A DNA stretch of 16,128 bases from Clostridia bacterium (GTDB lineage: Bacteria; Bacillota; Clostridia; Oscillospirales; CAG-272), in the NCBI GenBank assembly GCA_900769475.1, contig CAAGGQ010000035.1:1-16128 (forward strand). Reading direction: 5' to 3'. The notes under the pieces were generated by a model. The model had not been told where the DNA came from. It saw only the letters and a program-made list of their open reading frames with translations, and ran no database searches. Below are positions 6,691-12,182 of the stretch, piece after piece. The stretch's first letter is position 1; each line of letters opens with the position of its first letter. The translations under genes and the position numbers were made by a program.

Positions 6691-7338
6691 ATGAAAAAGA
6701 TCCTTCCCCTCGTCCTTCTTTCCTGCCTGTTGCTCAGCAGTTGCATTGCCACCCCTCCGACGGGCAACAGCCCCACCGTTACCGACGTTCCCTCCCCTTC
6801 CCAGCAGGTCACTCTCGACGCAGCACAGGCGCGCCTGGAATATTACGAGGCTCTGGTGGCTCGTCTTCAACAGGAGCTTTTGGAGCTAAAAACCCAGGCC
6901 TACCAGACCTCCGTGGAGTACGAAGCACTTTTGGAAGAGCTGAAGGGCATGGGCCAGGGACGGGAGGAAACCGAGGAGAACTTCGTCTACGTCATTCAGA
7001 ACGGCAGAGCCACCGTCACCGCCTATCGGGGCTCCCGGGCTGAGGTGGTTGTTCCCGCCTCCCTGGGAGGCGTTCCCGTAACCGCCATTGCCGACCGCGC
7101 CTTTGAGAATCACACCGCGCTCATCTCGGTGACCCTGCCAGAGGGCGTGACCGAGCTTGGATGGTTCGCCTTTGCGGGGTGCATATCCTTGACTCGGGTC
7201 ACCCTCCCCGCCAGCGTGACCTGCATTTACTACGGGGCCTTTGAAAATTGCAACACCGCTCTGACCCTTTCCTGTCCCGCTCAATCCTATGTCCATCGCT
7301 ACGCCCAAAGCTACGGCCTGCCCACCGTACATCCGTAA
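6691..7338 (+). CDS. Lipoprotein with coiled coil and BspA-type leucine-rich repeats
   Basis: A 215-residue exported lipoprotein. A signal peptide (MKKILPLVLL...) ends in LSSC with Cys18 as the lipid-attachment residue. A short Pro/Ser/Thr-rich linker (19-40) follows, then a charged helical segment rich in Leu, Glu and Gln (about 43-86) that looks like a coiled coil. From about residue 98 to 200 come BspA-type (LRR_5) repeats: GVPVTAIADRAFENHTAL, then SVTLPEGVTELGWFAFAGC, then VTLPASVTCIYYGAFENC. These repeats usually form a solenoid used for binding at the cell surface; the partner is unknown. The ATG at 6691 is well placed after AAAGGAG. A strong terminator follows and the neighbours are on the other strand, so it is a single-gene unit. 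Confidence 0.85.
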   Translation: MKKILPLVLLSCLLLSSCIATPPTGNSPTVTDVPSPSQQVTLDAAQARLEYYEALVARLQQELLELKTQAYQTSVEYEALLEELKGMGQGREETEENFVYVIQNGRATVTAYRGSRAEVVVPASLGGVPVTAIADRAFENHTALISVTLPEGVTELGWFAFAGCISLTRVTLPASVTCIYYGAFENCNTALTLSCPAQSYVHRYAQSYGLPTVHP

Positions 7339-7361
7339 AACATACCGGCTTTCAAATAGCA

Positions 7362-7404
7362 AACGCCCACAGATCCATAATGGTCTGTGGGCGTTCGTTT
7401 TTTT
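7362..7404 (+). terminator. Intrinsic terminator after the LRR lipoprotein gene
   Basis: A perfect 12-bp stem (7362-7373 with 7384-7395), extended by two inner GC pairs, followed by CG and seven T (7398-7404). The convergent rhamnosidase gene ends at 7417 on the minus strand. The same hairpin may help end it, though the minus-strand T-run is poor. Confidence 0.88.
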
Positions 7405-7416
7405 CGGGTTCTGGTT

Positions 7417-9438
7417 TCATTTTTCTTGTTGAAACAGTTCTTTCTGATCCACGTCGGCCAAGAAAACCGCGGCGTAGGACATGGTCAGGTGGAAGAGCGA
7501 GGTATTCCATTTGGTATCCTTGCCCCAGCCCTCAAAGGTGGTGGTGCCCCCCTCCCGCAGGATGCGAAGCCAAGCCCCCTCATCCAGCAGCTGCTCCTTT
7601 AAAAATGCCCACTCGCTGTTGCGCACCAGACCCATAAGCACGGGGAAGGTGCAGAACAGAGAAAGCGAGTGCACGCCACGCTCCTTCAGCATTTGCAGGA
7701 AATTTGTACGGAAGATCTTATCCTCATATAGGCCAAAGGCAAAGGCGAAGCTGTTGCCCACAAAGCTGGTATGCTCGGTGCCTACGGCATCGCGGAACAG
7801 CCCCTGCTCAGGCAGGTAAAAGAGGCGTTGGAACGTCTTTCGCAAAGGGACCTCCTCCCGATAGGCGGGCAGTCCCAAAATGGCCGCCATAACGTTGGTG
7901 GTGTGGATCGCCTCCAGATAATGGGCGTTGATGGTGATGTGCACGGTGGTACAAAGCTGCCCCTCCTTGATCTCGGCATCGTAGCCGTCACGGAAATTCT
8001 GCGGCCACTCTACCACGCACCATTTGTCCAGGTTATTCAGCATACCGTCGGTCTGCTCGTAGTCCCTGCGGTAGACGTCCAACAGCGCGGTCACCTTGGG
8101 GTACTGCTCCCGCAGAAAGGCCTCGTCCTTGGTATAGCGATAGTGCCAGAGTACCAGATAGATCAGCATCAGGGGAAACTCCGCGATCTCCTGCATAAAG
8201 GAGCAATCCAGACAGGTCACAAGACCGTCAGTGATAAAGGCGGAGGCAAAGCCGTCCTCGATCAGCTTGCGCACCATGCTGTCATCTCCCGTGAGGAGCA
8301 TATGCGCCAGTGCCGTATAACAGCCGTCCCCCATGTAGAAGCCCTTTTCCCGTTCCATGCAGTCCTGAATGACCTCCTGTACGCCGTACTCCAAGGAGCA
8401 CACGCAAAGCTCCCAAATCGAGCGTAGGGCGGGCGAGGCGGCGTACTCGGCCTTGAGGGAGGCCTTGAGGGTGAAGGGATAGTGCCGCGCCAGAAGATAG
8501 AGCTCAATCAGCTCGCAATCCTCGGGCAAAAGAAGCTCGGCATAGCGGAAGCTCTTGTAATCAAACCAATCCAAAAGACTTTCCCCGTCCTTCAGGATCC
8601 AGGGCTCTTGGTACTCGCAGTTGGCGCGAAGGGCAAAGCGCAACGAGCCGTCCTCTTCCAGCTCCTGGGCACAGCGCACGGTGATCTCCTGCCCTGCGCG
8701 TCCCTTGACCCGTGCCACAAGGTACCCCACGTAAACAGCGCCAAAATCGAAGCGAAGAAATCCCTCCCCACCCACGGTATGCACCGGAAGGATGCGCTCA
8801 AAGGCGAGCATATCGCTCTGTTGAGGACGAACAGTGTAGTCCACCACCTGCCGCGGGGAGGCAAAGGCCCATCCCGAATCGTCAAACGCGGGATCGGCAA
8901 AGCCCACCTCGGGACTGCGGGAATCGTATTCCTCCAAAAATTGGGTCCGATAGCCCACCGTGCCCACCTCCCGGTAGGCGGTGTGGGGATGGGTGCGGAA
9001 GGTGGTGTCACTGCAGGCCACCACCCGGCCGTCCACCTCCAGATCCAACAGCAGACCGTGGCGCAGATCTCCGCTCTGCCATACCCGATTGATCAGGCCC
9101 TGGTAGAGGGTATGAACGGCGATCACATTCTTTCCGGGACGCAGAAAACGGGTCACGTCTAGGGCGTTGTAGGGATATTGAAAATGATAGGCGGGTGCGG
9201 GGCCTTGCGCCACGAACACCCCGTTGATGTAAAGCTTATAGTAATCGTCGGCCGAGAGAAAGATCTTCGCCTCCTTCGGCGATTCGGTCAGAGAAAAGCT
9301 CTTGCGAAACAAAATATGACGGTTTCGATGCTCCTCGCAGGGAAGACTCACCTTTACCAGCTGGCGGTGAAAGACGTTCCGAGGGGACAGGGCGCAAAAT
9401 TCTTCGTCGGTGATCCATTGACCTTGAAAAGAATGCAT
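7417..9438 (-). CDS. GH78-like alpha-L-rhamnosidase, cytoplasmic
   Basis: A 673-residue glycoside hydrolase resembling GH78 (Bac_rhamnosid families). An N-terminal beta-sandwich (about 40-140: LYINGVFVAQGP, LDVTRFLRPGKNVIAV) and a second sandwich (about 210-320) precede an alpha/alpha toroid catalytic domain (about 330-673). The acid-residue motif is DCMEREKGFYMGD, placing Asp359, Glu364 and Asp371 with the same spacing as Asp567, Glu572 and Asp579 of Bacillus RhaB as I recall it. Glu636 in GGTTTFEGW fits the catalytic-base position. Expected activity is release of alpha-linked L-rhamnose from imported oligosaccharides or plant glycosides. There is no signal peptide, so it should act inside the cell. 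The ATG at 9438 has GGAGG 6 nt upstream and a good promoter. No sugar transporter or rhamnose-catabolic gene is next to it, so the substrate is unconfirmed; a related specificity is possible. Confidence 0.85.
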   Translation of the reverse strand: MHSFQGQWITDEEFCALSPRNVFHRQLVKVSLPCEEHRNRHILFRKSFSLTESPKEAKIFLSADDYYKLYINGVFVAQGPAPAYHFQYPYNALDVTRFLRPGKNVIAVHTLYQGLINRVWQSGDLRHGLLLDLEVDGRVVACSDTTFRTHPHTAYREVGTVGYRTQFLEEYDSRSPEVGFADPAFDDSGWAFASPRQVVDYTVRPQQSDMLAFERILPVHTVGGEGFLRFDFGAVYVGYLVARVKGRAGQEITVRCAQELEEDGSLRFALRANCEYQEPWILKDGESLLDWFDYKSFRYAELLLPEDCELIELYLLARHYPFTLKASLKAEYAASPALRSIWELCVCSLEYGVQEVIQDCMEREKGFYMGDGCYTALAHMLLTGDDSMVRKLIEDGFASAFITDGLVTCLDCSFMQEIAEFPLMLIYLVLWHYRYTKDEAFLREQYPKVTALLDVYRRDYEQTDGMLNNLDKWCVVEWPQNFRDGYDAEIKEGQLCTTVHITINAHYLEAIHTTNVMAAILGLPAYREEVPLRKTFQRLFYLPEQGLFRDAVGTEHTSFVGNSFAFAFGLYEDKIFRTNFLQMLKERGVHSLSLFCTFPVLMGLVRNSEWAFLKEQLLDEGAWLRILREGGTTTFEGWGKDTKWNTSLFHLTMSYAAVFLADVDQKELFQQEK

Positions 9439-9468
9439 AAAAGCCTCCGAAAAAGAAAATAAAGGAAA

Positions 9469-9493
9469 GGGAAAGAAGATGCTCTCCTTTCCC
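9469..9493 (-). other. Possible 5' leader hairpin of the rhamnosidase mRNA
   Basis: GGGAAAG (minus, 9493-9487) pairs with CTTTCCC (9475-9469), a 7-bp stem that would begin at about +1 of the transcript. A pyrimidine-rich stretch follows before the ribosome site. It could be a stabilising 5' hairpin or a weak attenuator; low-complexity sequence makes chance pairing possible. Confidence 0.3.
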
Positions 9494-9497
9494 TACT

Positions 9498-9526
9498 ATT
9501 ATACCATATGGAAGAATATTTTTCAA
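9498..9526 (-). promoter_or_regulatory. Sigma-A type promoter of the rhamnosidase gene
   Basis: On the minus strand: -35 TTGAAA (9521-9526), 17-bp spacer, -10 TATAAT (9498-9503). The predicted start near 9491 gives a leader of about 53 nt. The promoter lies in the gap right after the XRE regulator stop codon, so the rhamnosidase can be transcribed alone. Confidence 0.85.
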
Positions 9527-9533
9527 GGAAAAA

Positions 9534-10562
9534 TTATCCTTCTTCGAACTGCAAAAAGCGCTCGTCGCTCCGATCCGTGCGACGGTAGATATACTCATCC
9601 TCTCCACAGCCTTGGAGCACGATCTCGTCATCGGTATAACGCTTGACACACCACATCAAGCCTCGGCTGGTTTCCAGGCATTTTCCCAGCTCGCATTCCG
9701 CCGTGGGAATGGGACGATCGTTGAACCGATAAGAAAAATCGCAATGAAAGCGACACCATTTTTCGGTATTGTCCTTATAATTGCGGATACGAAAGAACTG
9801 ACCTCCGCCAAAGATCCCCAGGTCAAATACCCGATTATAGGAGGCACCGCAATAAATATTGGTGTCCCGTGGTTGAATGAAAAAGATATATTCGGTCCTT
9901 CCCGTGCAAAGGTAAAAATGAAGGCCTTCCCCATGGGCGCGGTAACTGTCGGCCATGCGCCAAAGGGTCAGGCATTTGGGAATCCCCGCATCCTTGACCG
10001 TGGGGAGCGGTGTTCCACTATGATCCACCAAAAAATGCTCCAGGCGTTGCATGGAGTTCTTAACCTTCGCGCAAAAGGGCGTAGACAGCTGGCTTGCCAG
10101 CACACTGCTGTTGGCAACAACCGCGGCATCGGTTCCCTCTCCAACGAGATAGGCGTATGCAATGGTTTTCGCCTCTTGATCCCGCTCACAAAGAGCCACC
10201 AGCCGCTTTTGATCCTGGTAACCTCGGTAAAGCTTGGCTCCCATCTGTTGACCATTGGCTGACGCATAGAGCAAAAGCGCAAATTGTTCGGTTTCCACCA
10301 GTTCGGATCGAGAGCCGCGATAAACACCGCAGGAAAATTGTTCCATCTCTCCATCGAAGGTGCTGATGCCGTCCTTTAAAAGCGAATCGGTGGTCACCGA
10401 AAAGATTCGACTGATGAGCACGATCTTCCCGATCTCCGGATAGGTTTGATCCAGCTCCCAGCGCGAGACCGTTTGCCGCGTGGTTCCCAGCCGCTCGGCG
10501 AATGCCTCCTGCGATAATCCATGCTCCCCACGAATCTGTTGTATGCGTTGTCCCAGAGTCAT
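9534..10562 (-). CDS. XRE-family regulator with unrecognised C-terminal region
   Basis: A 342-residue protein. Residues 1-65 form a classic HTH_3/XRE DNA-binding domain: LGQRIQQIRGEHGLSQEAFAERLG, with the recognition helix around TTRQTVSRWE (27-36) and the closing helix PEIGKIVLISRIFSVTTDSLL. The remaining ~275 residues have no membrane segments and match no domain I can name. They carry alternating hydrophobic and aromatic strands, suggesting beta-rich folds (for example HFYLCTGRTEYIFFIQ, and FFRIRNYKDNTEKWCRFHCDF), and several cysteines toward the C-terminus. The region may sense a ligand. The frame is open upstream, but the ATG at 10562 has AGGAGG 7 nt before it and a promoter just upstream. 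The rhamnosidase gene follows 95 nt later on the same strand and is a plausible target; this is inference. Confidence 0.8.
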   Translation of the reverse strand: MTLGQRIQQIRGEHGLSQEAFAERLGTTRQTVSRWELDQTYPEIGKIVLISRIFSVTTDSLLKDGISTFDGEMEQFSCGVYRGSRSELVETEQFALLLYASANGQQMGAKLYRGYQDQKRLVALCERDQEAKTIAYAYLVGEGTDAAVVANSSVLASQLSTPFCAKVKNSMQRLEHFLVDHSGTPLPTVKDAGIPKCLTLWRMADSYRAHGEGLHFYLCTGRTEYIFFIQPRDTNIYCGASYNRVFDLGIFGGGQFFRIRNYKDNTEKWCRFHCDFSYRFNDRPIPTAECELGKCLETSRGLMWCVKRYTDDEIVLQGCGEDEYIYRRTDRSDERFLQFEEG

Positions 10563-10592
10563 AACATCGCCTCCTGTTTTGTTTCTATCTCT

Positions 10593-10621
10593 ATTATACC
10601 GCATACGGAAGCGTTTGTCTA
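10593..10621 (-). promoter_or_regulatory. Sigma-A type promoter of the XRE regulator gene
   Basis: On the minus strand: -35 TAGACA (10616-10621), 17-bp spacer, -10 TATAAT (10593-10598). The leader is about 24 nt. An inverted repeat (10641-10659) lies some 20 bp upstream of the -35. Confidence 0.8.
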
Positions 10622-10640
10622 CCATGGAAAAATGGAAATT

Positions 10641-10659
10641 TGTCACGTGGTGCGTGACA
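10641..10659. promoter_or_regulatory. Inverted repeat upstream of the XRE promoter; operator candidate
   Basis: TGTCACG (10641-10647) and CGTGACA (10653-10659) are a perfect 7-bp inverted repeat with a 5-nt centre. Its size and position (about -55 to -75 relative to the XRE gene start site) fit a dimeric regulator site, possibly autoregulatory. No second copy was seen next to the rhamnosidase promoter. Confidence 0.4.
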
Positions 10660-10738
10660 TGGGAAGCTCCTTGTTTACCGATTTCCGCGGGGCTCGAATC
10701 TCGCAAAAAAGATCACCCCCAAAAAAGAGCATTCGTTC

Positions 10739-10909
10739 AATGATGCATCGCCTACGGCGATACGATGTATTTGCTTCGCAAATATGATGTTGCGCCACTT
10801 TGTGCCGCAATGATGCGATGTTTGCCCAATGTGCCGTCAGGCACACATCATTAAGCGTAGCCGTCATCATTGGCAAAGCCAACATCATTTGCCGCAGGCA
10901 AACATCATT
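10739..10909. repeat. Array of about eight short palindromes with AATGATG/CATCATT spacers
   Basis: A 171-bp non-coding array of short hairpin units spaced mostly 18-24 bp centre to centre. Clear palindromes (stem/loop/stem) lie at 10747-10761 (6 bp, loop TAC), 10768-10784 (7 bp, loop TTC), 10790-10810 (5+3 bp with one C-C mismatch, loop TTT), 10830-10845 (6 bp, loop GTCA), 10870-10882 (5 bp, loop AAA) and 10888-10902 (6 bp, loop GCA). Two decayed units lie near 10820 and 10856. Stem sequences differ between units, but the separators are nearly constant: AATGATG or TGATG in the left half, CATCATT in the right half (10846, 10865, 10883, 10903). The whole array is bounded by AATGATG and CATCATT in inverted orientation. 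It lies between the tRNA operon terminator and the XRE promoter. Origin and role are unknown. Confidence 0.8.
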
Positions 10910-10910
10910 C

Positions 10911-10947
10911 AAAAAAACACCTTTGTCTTTCGACAAAGGTGTTTTTT
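10911..10947 (-). terminator. Terminator of the tRNA operon (bidirectional form)
   Basis: An 11-bp stem (10917-10927 with 10932-10942) and a 4-nt loop, flanked by an A run on one side (10911-10917) and a T run on the other (10942-10947). On the minus strand it follows tRNA-His by a few nucleotides and ends with seven T. It separates the tRNA operon from the palindrome array. Confidence 0.88.
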
Positions 10948-10949
10948 GT

Positions 10950-11027
10950 TGGGGTGAGATATGGGATTCGAACCCACGACCTTCAGGGCCACAACCTGAC
11001 GCGCTAACCAACTGTGCTAATCCCACC
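10950..11027 (-). tRNA. tRNA-His (GTG)
   Basis: Minus-strand cloverleaf. The acceptor stem GTGGGAT pairs with ATCTCAC, and an extra 5' G (-1, at 11027) faces C73 as is characteristic of tRNA-His. The anticodon loop TTGTGGC gives anticodon GTG, and the T-loop contains TTCGAAT. The 3' CCA is encoded (10950-10952). Last gene of the tRNA operon. Confidence 0.96.
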
Positions 11028-11039
11028 ATATTTTGAACT

Positions 11040-11116
<77 letters not shown>

Positions 11117-11121
11117 ATCAA

Positions 11122-11151
11122 GAATCTGCTTCCCTTCTGGGAAGCAAATTC
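11122..11151 (-). other. Spacer hairpin between tRNA-Gly and tRNA-Arg
   Basis: Arms 11122-11134 and 11139-11151 pair over 13 positions with one mismatch, closing a 4-nt loop. It fills nearly the whole 38-nt spacer between the two tRNAs. No T-run follows in the direction of transcription, so it is not a normal terminator; it may be a processing hairpin for the tRNA precursor. Confidence 0.55.
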
Positions 11152-11154
11152 GTT

Positions 11155-11228
11155 TGGAGCGAGTGATGGGAATCGAACCCACGCGACCAGCTTGGAAGGC
11201 TGGGATTCTACCATTGAACTACACTCGC
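11155..11228 (-). tRNA. tRNA-Gly (TCC)
   Basis: Minus-strand cloverleaf. The acceptor stem GCGAGTG pairs with CACTCGC, discriminator T. The anticodon stem CCAGC/GCTGG has loop CTTCCAA, giving anticodon TCC. T-loop TTCGATT. CCA is encoded (11155-11157). First gene of the tRNA operon. Confidence 0.96.
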
Positions 11229-11253
11229 ACGTCCTTACCACAAGTACTTGAAT

Positions 11254-11282
11254 ATTATACCACACCCTTTCCCTTTTGTCAA
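11254..11282 (-). promoter_or_regulatory. Consensus promoter of the tRNA operon
   Basis: On the minus strand: -35 TTGACA (11277-11282), 17-bp spacer, -10 TATAAT (11254-11259), a full consensus match. Upstream lie A-rich tracts (complement of the T-rich run at about 11288-11324) that could act as an UP element. A perfect 10-bp palindrome CAAGTACTTG (11241-11250) covers the predicted start site. Confidence 0.92.
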
Positions 11283-11378
11283 GACTTATTTTCGTTTTTT
11301 TTCAAACTTTTTTCTCACTTTTTCGGCACGCCCTTCCCTCCTTAAATATGAATACTTTTTGAATTTCTCTGAAAGCTC

Positions 11379-11407
11379 TTGATTTTTTCAGGATTCTGTG
11401 ATAATAT
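11379..11407 (+). promoter_or_regulatory. Probable promoter of the hemolysin III-family gene
   Basis: -35 TTGATT (11379-11384), 17-bp spacer, -10 TAATAT (11402-11407). The overlapping TGTGATAAT could serve as an extended -10 instead. The leader to the ATG at 11463 is about 50 nt and very AT-rich; I see no riboswitch-like fold in it. The rest of the 234-bp gap to the tRNA operon holds only the divergent tRNA promoter and its A-tracts. Confidence 0.65.
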
Positions 11408-11462
11408 AGTATTTAAAACCACATAATAAAATTATAATTACAATTTTTAAAAGGAGTCCCGC

Positions 11463-12134
11463 ATGAAACGAACCCCATTAGTGAACCGATTACTCCCCAA
11501 TTATACCAAAGGTGAGGAGATCACCAACATGGTGACCCACATTTGCGGCGGTGCCCTTGGCGTAGTAGCCCTCACCCTTTGCGTGATCTTCTCTGCCCTG
11601 CACCACAATCCCTGGGGTGTAGTTGGAAGCGCCATTTACGGTTCCTCGCTGATCCTGCTCTACACCACCTCCAGCATCTACCACGGCCTGCGACCGGGAA
11701 TGGGAAAGAAGGTCTTTCAGGTGCTGGATCACTGCACCATCTATTTCCTCATTGGCGGAACCTACACTCCCATTCTCTTCTGCTCCATCCGTCCCGTATC
11801 TCCTGCCTGGGCATGGGTCATCTTTGGTATCGTATGGGGACTGGCGGCCATGGCGGCGGTATTCACCGCCATTGATCTGAAGAAGTACTCCAAGCTCTCC
11901 ATGATCTGCTATATCGGCATGGGCTGGAGCATTCTCCTGGCGGCCAAGACCACCATTCAAGCCCTTCCCCTCCCGGGTCTGCTTTGGCTCCTGTTTGGAG
12001 GCATTGCCTACACGGTAGGCGCCATCTTTTACGGATTGGGCAAGAAGCGCCGCTACGCGCACTCGGTATTTCACGCCTTTGTTCTTCTGGGAAGTCTTTT
12101 GCAATTCGTTTGCGTGTTTTTCTACGTGATCTAA
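11463..12134 (+). CDS. Hemolysin III / PAQR-family membrane protein
   Basis: A 223-residue integral membrane protein with about seven predicted helices, the size and shape of bacterial hemolysin III (YqfA/PAQR) proteins. Conserved family features are visible: EEITNMVTHICGGALG near the N-terminus (His26), SSIYHGL (Ser70/Ser71, His74), LDHCTIYFLIGGTYTP (Asp89, His90), and HSVFHAFVLLGS near the C-terminus (His200, His204). The Ser-Asp-His set corresponds to the metal-binding site described for PAQR receptors, whose members can have ceramidase-like hydrolase activity. The cytolytic name is historical and the role in most bacteria is uncertain. AAAGGAG at 11450-11456 supports the start. The gene stands alone: divergent from the tRNA operon and convergent with the M3 peptidase gene. 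Confidence 0.92.
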   Translation: MKRTPLVNRLLPNYTKGEEITNMVTHICGGALGVVALTLCVIFSALHHNPWGVVGSAIYGSSLILLYTTSSIYHGLRPGMGKKVFQVLDHCTIYFLIGGTYTPILFCSIRPVSPAWAWVIFGIVWGLAAMAAVFTAIDLKKYSKLSMICYIGMGWSILLAAKTTIQALPLPGLLWLLFGGIAYTVGAIFYGLGKKRRYAHSVFHAFVLLGSLLQFVCVFFYVI

Positions 12135-12139
12135 AAAGC

Positions 12140-12176
12140 GGGTGTCCCCAAATGCGTTCCGTATTTGGGGACACCC
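12140..12176. terminator. Shared bidirectional terminator between the hemolysin III-family and M3 peptidase genes
   Basis: A perfect 14-bp stem (12140-12153 with 12163-12176) with a 9-nt loop. On the minus strand it is followed by GC and five T, a good terminator for the peptidase gene. On the plus strand the tail TATTGTTTATTT is T-rich but interrupted. It sits 5 nt after one stop codon and 6 nt after the other. Confidence 0.88.
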
Positions 12177-12182
12177 TATTGT

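Noticed and set aside
6505..6870. Upstream extension of the EamA transporter frame
   Set aside because: The extension would include the promoter and part of the divergent lipoprotein gene, and its translation is not membrane-like.
10683..10704. tRNA-like remnant (CTCGAATCTCGC, resembling a T-arm) as a possible integration scar
   Set aside because: The stem does not pair properly around a 7-nt loop and no other tRNA arms are recognisable beside it; no integrase or flanking duplicate is visible.
10739..10909. CRISPR-like repeat array
   Set aside because: The conserved parts are only about 7 bp, the units between them are palindromes and not unique spacers, and no cas genes are near.
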